This document shows, in pieces, positions 24,117 to 35,300 of a stretch of DNA of 64,000 nucleotides. The notes beneath the pieces are model-generated. The model made no database searches. It was not told where the DNA came from and worked only from the letters and a program-made list of their open reading frames with translations. Each line of letters opens with the position of its first letter. The stretch's first letter is position 1. This stretch comes from Fagopyrum homotropicum (taxonomy: Eukaryota; Streptophyta; Magnoliopsida; Caryophyllales; Polygonaceae): contig BSWB01000002.1 of the NCBI GenBank assembly GCA_033239125.1, positions 154,676,409-154,740,408 on the forward strand, read 5' to 3'. The translations under genes and the position numbers were made by a program.

Positions 24117-25803
24117 TGTTGTTAAAACCGGATTTTAGCCTTCATCGCCCCGCATTCGCGGCTGGTTCATCCGCCCCTGCGGATGACCCCATTTCGTGCC
24201 CGGTCTGTTTTCTACCGTTTTTATTTCTTTCCTTTCTTAGAAGATCAGTTCTTCTATCTTTTGGGCTGACTTTCCTTCTATCTTTTAACCCTAAATATGA
24301 CCTTCCTTTGCTCTTTCACAACCGTTCTCTATATATACATGCCGTCTCTTCCTTTTTCCTTTTCTTACTTACGTTTTCTTCAACCTCAAGGAAAGCTGCA
24401 ACCTTTCCTTGTGATCTCCTGCCGAACGTGTAAGTTTTTCATCCCTTGATCCTTCTGACGTTCATGTATAGTTGATGCATGTTTCTTTCTTCTTCTTTTC
24501 TTCTTTCCCTTCTTCTTCTTCTTCTTCTTCTTCACATGAATCAAGATCGAGTCTTGATTCTTGATTTTCCTTTGTTGTTGATGAGTATGTGTTCCAAGCT
24601 TCCTTGGTTGAAGAGTTGTTGTGTGTGGATTGGAGAAGTCAAGCCTTTGCCCTTGTTGTGTTGTTGCTATCAAAGAAGCCGACACCGCTTTTGTGCCGAA
24701 ACCGCCCCCACGCCTGGAAGAACTCGCCCCTGCGGCTGCAAGCCTCGCCGCCCCCATGCTTTTGTCTGCCGCCCCTGCGGTTCACTTGTAGTGACTCCCG
24801 TCTTTGGTGAGTTGCTTCCTTCCTTGTTTCCTCGTTCATTTTCCCTGGATTGAGTGTGGATGTTGTTCCTTGGGATACTTGTGAGACTAGGATCGTGTCC
24901 CGAGCTTTTTGGAGATCTCTTATAGATTATTGGGACTAGAAGTTGTAGACTTCTAGCTTTCGATTCGTTTCTAATTCGCTATGCCTTGTTTTAGCAGGCA
25001 TTCATTCCTTCCTCCGAGAAACTGAGCAGTAGCTGACCCTTGTGTTTACCTTCGAGTGAGGTAAGTCCCTTGGACTTACTTAGCTGCATTCCGTGTATTA
25101 GTTTGATTGCATTGGTGATGTGTGTTTACCTTATCGTTATAACGGAAAACCAGACTATGACGACCTTATACCTTAATTGGCCCAAGTGTATTATAACCGG
25201 GCGGTGACCACTTGTCTAGTTCAAAATATGGAAACTGGGAGGTGCTCTTGCGACCATTCCAACAAGTAACGGAGGGATGCATCACCTTTATTCCTGTTGG
25301 TGAAAGGGGACAAAGACGAGATTACGGTGATTCTCGTGTGACAACATAAGTTGAATTAGTAAAGGGATTAACGCAATGAAAGATAATAACCGGTTGTGTG
25401 AGAGCATGCTATTTGTTTACTTTCTTATATGTGTTTGTGTCTTTACTGTCTTTCTAATATCTAGAATGTTAGCTAACGGTTTATACCGATGTTGTAGATG
25501 TCTTGTAGGTTAGGGATGTTGCTGAGTGATTTGGACGGGTGTGATCACCCGGGGTTCCCGTACATTATAGGACGATATCATATTTTTATTTCTATTGTTG
25601 TTCTTTCAATTTGTTATTGAACTCGACTGCGAGTTTTTTGCTTTTCCCTTTTGTTAGACCTTTGGATTTTATATAAGTTTTGGTTTTCATTTATTTGTGT
25701 TTTGTTGCAAGATCTCATGTTATTGTTGTTACTCTGAGGGTCAGAACCCATTGTGAGGTCCTAGCCCGTAACGCTTCGAATTCCCAGAACTTGGGGTGTT
25801 ACA
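24117..25803 (+). repeat. Chromovirus-type LTR, probably solo
   Basis: It starts TGTTGTTAAAACCGG and ends CTTGGGGTGTTACA, about 1.69 kb, matching V LTRs in order: GC-rich hairpin modules (24145-24190), TATA-like CTATATATA (24331), GAACGTGTAAGT (24425), a second GC-rich module run (24690-24785), CTTCTAGC palindromes, a putative intron (25061-25508) and the shared block (25180-25345). No primer site follows and no interior is attached. The flanking 5-mers GACCA and TATGT do not match, so I could not confirm a simple solo-LTR excision. Confidence 0.8.
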
Positions 25804-28800
25804 TATGTATCGAGAAGTGGACTCACCCAAGAAAACAACTCACACGTAATATGAAATGAAGCAATCTCTTGAAATTTAGAAGTAAAATTTACAGTTACAA
25901 CAATTTTGAAGTGAAATTGACATTGAGTTTGACAACATTGTGTAGCAAAATGATAAATACTAGGCAAATAAAAAGATAGGAAAATAGTTACGAACTTGTA
26001 AAGTGAGCTTGTTTTATGATTAATTTCGTATGAGAAAGATCAAGCCTATTGCTATTGAATAGTAGAATATGAAATCCTCTTATATTCGAAAGGGTTTGTT
26101 GCAAATCTACAAACCCTTGTCGATTCATGGGTTGATTCGTGAGGGTAGTATACATATATTTTTAAGGTTTCAAAGAAGTTATATTGCAGTGACGCTGCGA
26201 TGGTCAAAAAGTAATGGAAGAAGGTGACAGGAGAGAATGGATTAGCTTAATATAAATACGATGTATAACGTACCCTCATTCCGAGAAAAATTGTAAATGT
26301 AGAATAAGATAATTTACAACAAAAATGGTAACATCAAATCAACAAACTCGTCTTACAAATTAGATGCGTTTTAAAATGGTAAGTTTTGATTTTTTGAAGA
26401 TATTTTGTGATATCTTTAAGTTTTTCATAAACTATTCCATTTAATATAACTTTATTGCGTCACACATTAGATTTAAAGTTTATTTTAATATGTATAATTA
26501 CTATCCAATGACTTAAATGAGAGAGAAATGGATTTCACTAAGGCTTGTCTTTTTTTACATCTCATGTTTTCTCTCTTTTCCCTCCCCCAAATAGGCCTAT
26601 GTAAGTTAATAAATGCATCATGCATATAAATTGAAACCTTGACTCTTTGTTTCTCAACAAATAGAGTAAAATGATGTGTATATTTTTATTTGAACTATAT
26701 AATTACATTGATAGAAAAATAGACTAAAAAATACAATAAAATATTATTTATTAATAATATGAATTACTTTTATCAAGTAGATAACAATTTTGTGGACAAA
26801 AACTTTTCAATATTTTATCTACATTAGTTATGTATAGTGACATTTTATTTCAAAATCGTCCTAAGCACTTAACCAGTCAAAATAATTAAATTAAAATAGT
26901 ACCAAAACTAATTATTAACAAAAGAAATATCTTTATTTCATCTATTAGTTTCTTGCAAACCCACTTACTTACCCATACCCATAATCGTATGAAAAGTAAA
27001 TTAATCTTTTTTTTATAAAGCACATATATCAATGAAAACTAAATTAATCTTTTTTTTTTGGATAAAAATAATAAAAGATGATAATAAAATTTTAAAATTT
27101 TTAACCATTTTTCAAACTTTTAATTATTACTGTTACAATAATTGAATGTTAATTATTTTTATGCACAACCATCAACATAACCAAAATACTAGTCATGATT
27201 GAACCAGTTTCATTTGTCAAAATTAGTCAATGGACTAGTTGAACTGGATCTTGAAGACATGTTATGGGTAAGGCTCTTTAACCTTTTTTTTTCTTTTGAA
27301 TTTTTTTGAGAAAACTTTTCATACCTATGAAGATCACCGAAAAAAATCATGTATAAATACAATGATTTTATAATTTTCAAAAGTTGAAATTCAAAACAAA
27401 ACTTTTAAATTTTTACAAAAATGTAAATTCAATTTAAAGTTGAAAAATACGTAAAATAACCATTAATATTCAAGTTTTTTTTTTGATAATGGAAAGCGGT
27501 TAGGGTTGTCTACCTCCTAGAGGTAGTCCACCCTAAATCATCCTTACGGATGAGAACAAGAAGTTCAGGATCATGTTTTGAGATAACATAAAAACAAGAT
27601 TTTCAGAAAAAAGAGGAAAAATCACTCAAAAATGAATCTGCATTGGACATATTCTTGAAAAATACATGATATAAACCTTAATATTCATGTGTTTGAGCGA
27701 CGAGACCTTGAAAGCTGGTTTTTCAAGTGTCATCGTGATCTTTGTATGAAGTAAAGAAAGAATACGAGAAGAGGTAGCTGAACAATAATCAAGTTGCACC
27801 AAAAAACTAGATCCAGAGAGTGGATATTATAGAGGTAATTACATGCATGTCAAATAAGTTGGTTTAATCACGGATTTCGTATGAACAAGATCATGTTTAT
27901 TGGGATCAAAGAGCAGAATGTAAAATCCTCCAGAATTCGGATCAATTTTTGTTGAGTTTTGTTTTGGATTCATGAGTAGATGTAGGTTTTTAGGAATAAA
28001 AGAGTGAGGAAGATGTAGAGGTGTATATAGTGACAAAATAAAATATGAAAAAAAAGATAATATGTTTCAATTCAGATTTACGAAACAAATATTTTGGTCG
28101 GTAGAAGAATATTAGTGGGTTATACTCTAATTTGTAAAACCAGCAAAAGTTTTGGCACGAGAAAAAACAAATAAAAAGGATATTGAAAAAACACACAATA
28201 TCATCATTGAGATTGTAATCTCTTGTAGAGTATAAGTGATTATACTCATACGTAGAATATTAGTAAAAATTGCGACACAAAGGAAAAAGGGAAATAGAAA
28301 GGATTAAAAGGTATTTCATCATCAACATTGAGACTGCACTTAATTATTCAATTAGAGCTTTGAATAAAGAGTCAAAGTGATATGATTAAAAGATTGTTAG
28401 AAGCAAAGAAATATTACTACCTAAACTTTAAAATTTTGAAAAATTACTATAAAGTTTAAAAAGTAATGAGAGTATTAATACTAAAAATGAGTGGATTATC
28501 TCAATATTAATTCTGATTTATAACCCTATGAAAAATTTTAATTAATAATAATTGGTTTAGAGTTAAATAGACGAGTGAATGCTCAACTAGGACAAAAACT
28601 AAACGTTGCCAGCAATTACGTTGAGAAAAATTCCAAGAAGATGGGGCTAAAGTAATAAAACATAAGTACGTATCTTCACTTTCATATAACGACAATTCGA
28701 CGTAACACAATCTTTGATGACAAGGTGAATGAACTAATAAACTCATTTCACAAAAATTATATTATTTATGTGGAATGGTTAAAAGGGTTAAAATTTGCTT

Positions 28801-29009
28801 ATGAACTAAATTATGTTCAAGGATTTAAACCTTATAAAAAAAAAGTGGGTTTAACCAAGTGTTTCTTTGTATACCATTTTTCTTTTTTACTTCACTTTTT
28901 CGTAAAATTAGAGCATCCAATAAATGCATTAAAATCAGGGGGTCTGCATAGAAAATAAAACCTTGACTTTTGATTGTAAAATAATTAACATACAAAAATT
29001 TATGCCTAC
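25804..29009. other. AT-rich intergenic host sequence
   Basis: About 3.2 kb without a supported gene. On the minus strand two diverged copies of a short coding-like segment occur: around 25985-26130, reading GFHILLFNSNRLDLSHTK, and around 27845-28000, reading GFYILLFDPNKHDLVHTK. A stretch at about 28866-28990 recurs at 57505-57630. The rest is AT-rich with homopolymer runs and no recognisable signals. Confidence 0.6.
27845..28000 (-). pseudogene. Coding-like segment, paralogue of 25985-26130
   Basis: The minus-strand frame reads LLMNPKQNSTK, GGFYILLFDPNKHDLVHTK and SVIKPTYL. The segment at 25985-26130 reads PMNRQGF, GFHILLFNSNRLDLSHTK and LIIKQAHF. Conserved spacing and conservative substitutions suggest two copies of an ancient coding exon rather than chance. 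Family unknown; no longer full gene seen. Confidence 0.35.
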
Positions 29010-29237
29010 ATCATTATAATGCCCCAGTTTTCACCTTCACCGCTCCCGCAGTGAAGGGAGCTGCCCTTGCGGCAGGGCAAACCACCCCTGCGGTTTTGCC
29101 CCAGATCGCGCCGATCTGTTTTCATCCCGTTTTTATTTCTTTCCATAGATAGAAGATCCGATCTTCTATCTTGCAGGCCGGCTTTCCTATGATGTTCTTA
29201 ACCCTAGAACGTCTTTCCTTCTATCTTTTCACCCTTT

Positions 29238-29246
29238 CCTATAAAT
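29238..29246 (+). promoter_or_regulatory. TATA-like box in V LTR
   Basis: CTATAAATT lies about 225 bp into the LTR and is conserved in the 3' LTR (about 49461) and, as TATATAT forms, in the other LTRs of the family. A pyrimidine-rich CTCTCTTTCTCTTC follows, typical of a plant start-site region. Confidence 0.6.
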
Positions 29247-29970
29247 TCTCTCTTTCTCTTCTTTTTCCCGTTTCTTGCATGTGTTGTCCTTCAACCTCGA
29301 AAGTTGCAGCCTTATTCCTTGTGATTCCCTGCTGAACGTGTAAGTCTTCTCCTTCTTTGTTTCTCCCTCGCGTGCATGAGTTGTTGCATGTCTTTCCCTT
29401 CTGTTTCGTTTTCTTCTTCCATTCTTCATTTTCTTCTTGTCCAAGAATCAAGTTTGAGCCTTGAATCTTGTTGGTCTTCCCGTTGTTAATTCGTTGATGT
29501 TCACTGGCTCCCTTGGTTGAGTTGTGGCGTGTGTGTATTTTGAGAGAAGCAAGCTTTGGCCTTTGTTGCGTTCCTGCTGTGAAGGAGTCGACATCCGTTT
29601 TTGTCACGCCGCCGCCCCGTGCCTGCATAGAGCCGCCCCGCAGATCTTTCACAGTGCCGCCCCCGCGGTCTGTCCAGCCGCCCCTGCGGTTTTCCTACAC
29701 TTTCCCTGTATTTGGTGAGCTTCTTCCTTCCTAGCTTCCCTCGTTCCTTTCCTTGGTTTTTGTGGATGTTGTTGACCCTTCTTGATTTGTAAGACTAAGG
29801 TCGAGACCTTAGCTTGTGGAGACCTCTTAGAGATTATTGAGACTAGAAGTTATAGACTTCTAGCAACCGTTTTGTTCCTGATTTGTTATGCCTTGTTGAG
29901 AAGGATTTCCGTCCTTCTTTCCTGCAGGAAACTGAGTTGTTTGCTGAACATAGAGTTACCTTTGAGTGAG

Positions 29971-30418
29971 GTAAGTCCCTTGGACTTACTTAGTTGTGTT
30001 CCATATATTAGTTTGATTGTTTTGGCTTGTTTGTGTTATTGTTTATTGTTATATTAGATAACTGGACAAGGATTGACCTTTATAACCGTATTTGGCCCAA
30101 GTGTATGATAACCGGGCGGTGACACCTTGTCTAGCTCTACAGAAGACTAGGAGGTGCTCTTGCAACCCAGGCCTAAAGGTAACAAAGAGTACTGATCTAT
30201 TCCTGTTGGTAGACGGAAGCGGAGGCGAGTTTCAGGAGATTTTCGTGGACAAAAGAAGTTAAATTAGTAAAGGGATTAACCTTAATGAAAGATAATAACT
30301 GATTGAGTGTGAGCATGCAATATGTTTATATTACCTTATGTGTGTTTGTGCCTTACTATCTTTCTAATATCTAGAATTTTAGCTAACGGTTTATACCAAT
30401 GTTGTAGATGTTCTGCAG
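29971..30418 (+). other. Putative LTR-borne intron
   Basis: The donor GAG|GTAAGT is at 29971 and the acceptor CTGCAG|GTTAG at 30418, 448 nt apart. Equivalent pairs are at 14285-14743 (Z, 459 nt) and 25061-25508 (LTR at 24117, 448 nt). The donor lies in the palindrome GTAAGTCC-CTT-GGACTTAC. A block conserved among very different LTRs sits between. Splicing is inferred from motifs only. Confidence 0.45.
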
Positions 30419-30819
30419 GTTAGGGATGCTGCTGAGTGATCCGGACGGTGTGGTCAGCCGGGGTTCCCGTATATTATAGGACGGTTTCGGATTTATATTT
30501 CCGTTGTTGTTTTCTGTTAGCATGAAATATTGTGATATTTTAGGCACGTTTTCTAATCGTATTTGATTCATATTGATAGTCTTTGATTGATCTTTATGCA
30601 TATGTGAGCTAGTATTGCCTATATTGTCGATGTGGATGTCTACACTAGTTCTATGTTGATTATAGGTGATTTGGAGCTATTTCCGAACGGAATCGAGCAA
30701 AGGAGAGCTGAGTTGATATGTCCATAGATCGAGGACACTTTTTGGAAGCAATTTGGAGTCTTAGATTGAGGAATGCACGAGTTTAGGGAAGAATCACGTT
30801 CTTACCCTAAATTACGCCC

Positions 30820-30985
30820 TAAAATACGGCCGTATCACAAACCACGTTCAGAATTACGGCCGTGGATTTGGAGTCAGAAATCCATGTTCATTCCAGGGGA
30901 TTACACGGCCGTGGAATATATGTTGCAAACCGTAATTGTTTCCACGCCCTAAATTACGGTCGTGGAACACTTCCACGACCGTGAT
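30820..30985. repeat. Palindrome cluster in U3 of B
   Basis: It contains TACGGCCGTA (30825), ATTACGGCCGTGGA (30853), ACACGGCCGTGGAA (30903), ATTACGGTCGTGGAA (30953) and TTCCACGACCGTGAT (30971). The last two face each other as an inverted pair. The same cluster is at 42303-42468 in the 3' LTR. Confidence 0.85.
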
Positions 30986-31070
30986 CTTGGCGAATCTTTT
31001 CGCCACACTTTGAAGCCACAATCTTTTAAAGATTGGGCCGGGCCGACATTTTGCCCTACACTATAAAAAG

Positions 31071-31080
31071 ACGGACGAAG
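31071..31080 (+). promoter_or_regulatory. TATA-like box in LTR of B
   Basis: CTATAAAAAG follows the palindrome cluster and precedes GACGGACGAAGCAAGATTCCG, the probable start of R. The LTR of A has CTATAAAAGG at the same place. In the 3' LTR it is at 42554-42563. Confidence 0.65.
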
Positions 31081-31639
31081 CAAGATTCCGTCACCTCGCT
31101 TACGACCTTCGATACCCGTTTGCCCTCATTCTTCGCCGCTTAGACACGAAGACGTTTTGCTTAGTTGCTTGGAAGCAATTGACATCTCTTTGAAGAGATC
31201 GAAGCTCGTTTTTGGAATTCCTCTAATCTCGCACTTTTGGTGGAGATTGCTGTTGAGATCTCCGGATTGGCGGAAGATCGTAGTTCTTGGAAGATTTTTT
31301 CAAGAAGATCTCTCTTCTTGACTAGGTTCGATTTGGAAAACGGATTGACATCCCGTTTTCTTTTCTTTCCTAGAGTTACGATTATTTGTTCTATTTTGAA
31401 TCTTTTGATAAACACTTGTTCTTGATTGTGATCTTGAGATTTGTTTGAAGATTATTGATAGTTCTTGAAAGTTCCCATCTTTTATCTTTTAATTCTTGAA
31501 TTTATATCAATATGACTGTTATTGGCTAAAAACCCTTAACAATTCTAAGGTGAAGGGTTGATAGTTGTGGCATAGGTGATGATAGATCAATCGCAAACAG
31601 ATTAGACCCTGAGAGTTAGAGAGAATCGCCGACAACCCT

Positions 31640-31695
31640 AAATTACGGTCTGTTCTTGAGTCCACGGCCGTGGAACCTCAAGAACTAACCGTGAT
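31640..31695. repeat. 56-nt inverted repeat centred on CCACGGCCGTGG
   Basis: The left arm AATTACGGTCTGTTCTTGAG pairs with the right arm CTCAAGAACTAACCGTGATT with three mismatches or G-T pairs, around the core TCCACGGCCGTGGA. In RNA this would form a strong stem-loop in the 5' leader of the transcript. It is repeated at 43123-43178. Confidence 0.85.
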
Positions 31696-32291
31696 TTCCC
31701 TTTAGTTTACGAACTTGCTTTTACTTTAATCCAAAGTTAAAGATTTGCTTTAGCTTAGTTTAGACTTGTCTTTTCTAGGTGGTAGTGAAGCCTCAACAAC
31801 CTCTACCTCGATTGTGAGTGTCATAACCTCAATCGGTTAAGTTAGTCTTGATCCTTGGATTATAAGTTTGGGTATTTGACACTAATTCTCATCTTTAGAA
31901 TCTTTCTATATTGAGCCTCAACAACCTGTATAGAGAGTACCTTGTAGGTGAGTTACATAAGGTTTTTGGAACCTCAACCGTACGATTACCTTACATTAGT
32001 ATACCTTTGCATATCTCCACTCTGTCTTTACATCATTAGTATATCTTGAATCTATTGCCGCAACTGGATACCTGAAACTTTAGGATTGTTGTTTTCCCAA
32101 TATCTGCAAAACTCCCATATTTATTTGCTTGATAATCTGCAATCGAGTTCGCTCCACCCAAATCCCTGTGTTCGATACTCTGGAATTCTTGCTTAACTAC
32201 GTCGATCCGTACACTGCGGGTTCGCTTGCTTGATTCTAGTTTTATAAATTTAAAACTTATTTGCACACACCTCTAGGGGCGAACAAGTTTT

Positions 32292-32310
32292 TGGCGCCGT
32301 TGCCGGGGAC
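32292..32310 (+). promoter_or_regulatory. Primer-binding site of B
   Basis: TGGCGCCGTTGCCGGGGAC starts six bases after the LTR end. This is the primer site reported for Athila/Calypso-type elements and complementary to the 3' end of tRNA-Asp (from memory of those families). It lies 77 bp before the gag-pol ATG. Confidence 0.93.
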
Positions 32311-32386
32311 TTGGTTTCGTCCGAATCCGGTAGCCGGTTGTCAAGCTTGGGAGCTTGCTCTCGTTATTTGATTTTTCTTTGAGTGC

Positions 32387-35300
32387 ATGCGCAGGTCTAG
32401 GAACACCGAAGATCTCTTACCTCTTGATCAAGAGCTAGAGAAAACCTTGAGGCAAAAGCGCAAGGAGAAGAAGATGGCTGAAGAAAACGAACGCAATCTT
32501 CAAACGGAGTTGGCGGAGAAGGAAGCTCAACTCCGATGGAATGAGACTCTCCGCCAAGATGAGATGGATCGTCATCAATCTCAAGTTAACGGTCTACAAG
32601 ACATGCTTTTCCAAATGAGGATAAAGATGAGCGACCTTGAAGATAAGGTAGGCAAGAAGTCCTCGAGAAGGAGATCAAGGTCTAGAAGAAAAAGCCACTC
32701 ATCCGCTGATGATAGTGATTCTTCCATGCCACCGTTAGAAGAGATTGATCCCACGATCAATATAAATCCCTTCAATCCACAAGGAGCTACTAATCGCCGC
32801 ATCCCACCAAGGAATGCGAGAGTCGAACGTGTGGATAATGAGCCAAGAACTCTTGGCCAGCGGATGGATCCAACACAACAACCACGCCGCTTGGGTGTGA
32901 ATTTTGATGCTGAAGATGTGCAAGGGTTTAGCTTTAACCCTCAAGTTATCACTCTTGTTCGCCAAAGCCAATTTGGCGGTACAAGCACTGAGTCTCCACA
33001 CCAACACTTGCAAAACTTTGAGTGTATGATGGAGACGATGAGACCGAAGAGCGCCACTACCAACAGCTATAAGCTCAAACCTTTCTTTTTCTCCTTGAAA
33101 GGGAAAGCGTTATCTTGGTACCAAGCTCTTCCTAATGGGAAACTAGACACGTGGGAAGACCTTTCCGCAGAGTTTCTCACCAAATTCTTTCCGCCTTCCA
33201 AAACGGCGGAACTTAGAGGTAAGATTAATGCTTTTTCTATGAGACCTAACGAAAGTTTGTTTCAATCTTGGGAAAGGTTTCAGGATTTGCTATTGGATTG
33301 CCCTCATCATGGCATATCCAAGCTTGCCTTGCTGGAGATTTACTACAAGGGGCTGGATGCGGGAACGCAATTCAACCTCCAATCCCTCTCATGCGGAACG
33401 TTCATGGACATGAGGGAAGATGACGCTTGGGACTTCATTGAGAAGCAAGCAAGAGTCATAGAGAAGTATTCCCACCGGAAGGTGGAGGGAAATCGTGTGG
33501 AGCAAGGAGCAAAGCTCACACATGAAGCTCAAAATCAGATTTTCTCCCTCAACAATGAGATCAAAGAGTTGAAGGAAGCTATCAAGACCAACTTCCCAAA
33601 GCAACAAGAGAAGGATGTTGGCTATTTGGGCAACAACAACGGCGGTGATAACACCAACCGCAACAACGATAACCGGAACAATAACCGGAATAACAATTGG
33701 AATGGAAACAACAACAACCGGAACAACAACAATTGGAACAACAATCGGGGTTCAAACAACAACAATTGGCGCTCCAATCAACAAAATTCCGGTAACTCCT
33801 ATCCTTCCAATTCCAATTCACTAACTCCACCCTCCTCTTCCTCTACTCCTTTGAAAAGCCAGGGGCAGTCATCTAATGGAGGCAACAATACGGGAAAAGA
33901 GAAGCCCGATCCCATGTTGGAAACTATCTTGGGAAAGCTTCAAGGGTTGGAGAACCGCATCATCAAGGTTGATGATCAAATTTCTAAGGTTGACAAAGCT
34001 CAAAAAGTTTTGGAAAACCAATTGTTCAACCACGCGGAGGAAGTCCCTAGAAATCAAGGAAAACTTCCAGGAAAGACGGAGGACAACCCTAAGGGAAGGG
34101 TAATGGCGATTACAACTAGGAGCGGAGTGACTACCACCGATCCGCAGCCTACGTTCGTTGAAGTCCCCGTAGAAAAGGACAAAGGAAAGGGGAAGGAGAA
34201 GGAAGACGTCTATGTTCCTCCTCCAGCTTACAAACCTCCCCTACCGTTCCCTCAATCTAGAGCGCGAGCGCGCCTAGATAAACAATTCGGTAAGTTTATA
34301 GAACTCATGAGCAAGCTGCACATTAATATACCTTTCATTGATGCTATTGTAGGTATGCCGGCTTATGGCAAGTTCTTGAAGGAGCTTCTCTCTAACAAGA
34401 GGAAGCTAGAAGACTTCGGTGAAGTCAAGATGAGTTCGGATTCTTCGGATCTCATCAAGACTATGAAGGAGAAAATGCCCCCAAAGTTGAAGGATCCGGG
34501 GTCATTTTGCATTCCCATTGGAGTGGGAGATGTCACATATGACGCTTTATGTGACTTAGGAGCAAGTGTGAGCATCATACCACTTGCATTGTGTAGGAAG
34601 ATCGGTTTAGGCGATCCTAAACCGGTCAAGATGATGTTATACATGGCGGATCGATCCATCACTCGCCCCGTCGGAATTGTAGAAGACGTCCCGGTCAAGC
34701 TAGGTAAATTCTTTGTCCCTATTGATTTTGTCGTGCTTGACATTCCTGCAGACAGTCCGGTCCCGATCATACTCGGAAGACCGTTTCTTGCAACTTCCGG
34801 CTGCATGGTCGATTGCAAGAATGGGAGACTCGCTTTTGATATTGGGGAAGAGAAAGTAGAGTTCGTTCTTTCCACTCTAGTGAAGGAGCCAATCTTTGAT
34901 GAGGATATTTACAATATCCAAGATGAAGAAGGTTTGTCTAGGGAGGAGGTAAGTGCGATTCTCTTTAACGATCCTTTACAAAAGGTTATTACTATGAGTC
35001 TAACCAATGTAGGAGAAGAAGAAGAGTGCAAAGAGGAAATTGAAGCCTTGGAAGCACAAGAAGAGATGCATGAAGTGGAGCTTGAGAAACTCCACGATGA
35101 GGCTGAGGATACTAGAATCCACGGTCATACCCTGTATTCCACGACCGTGGATTCCACGACCAAAATCGACTTCCATTCCAGAGGATATTACGGCCGTGGA
35201 ACACAAGAGGAGACCGTAATTTTGACCGTGGAAGAGGGTGACCGGCATACTTCTTCAACTTCTTCTAATTCTTCTCCAACCCATTCAACATCCTTAGAAA

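Larger units (their letters stand above)
29015..30514 (+). repeat. 5' LTR of V, first part
   Basis: It begins TATAATGCCCCAG where the 3' LTR has TGTAATGCCCCAG, a G-to-A change in the terminal TG. It carries GC-rich hairpin modules (29038-29102 and 29605-29695), a TATA-like box (CCTATAAATTC at about 29238), a splice-donor-like GAACGTGTAAGT (29333), successive short palindromes (29796-29990), a putative intron (29971-30418) and the conserved block (30089-30255). Element B interrupts it after TTTTC (30510-30514). Confidence 0.9.
30515..32285 (+). repeat. 5' LTR of B
   Basis: TGTTAGCATG to GGCGAACA, 1771 bp. U3 carries a cluster of ACGGCCGT palindromes (30820-30985) ending about 90 bp before CTATAAAAAG (31071). 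A 56-nt near-perfect inverted repeat centred on CCACGGCCGTGG lies at 31640-31695, inside the transcribed part. The end matches LTR A. The 84-, 62- and 76-codon frames found in both LTR copies are chance frames kept only because the LTRs are identical. Confidence 0.97.

Noticed and set aside
31161..31425. 84- and 62-codon ORFs found twice (also 42644-42908)
   Set aside because: Identical because the two LTRs of B are nearly identical. The frames lie on opposite strands in the LTR and have no features.
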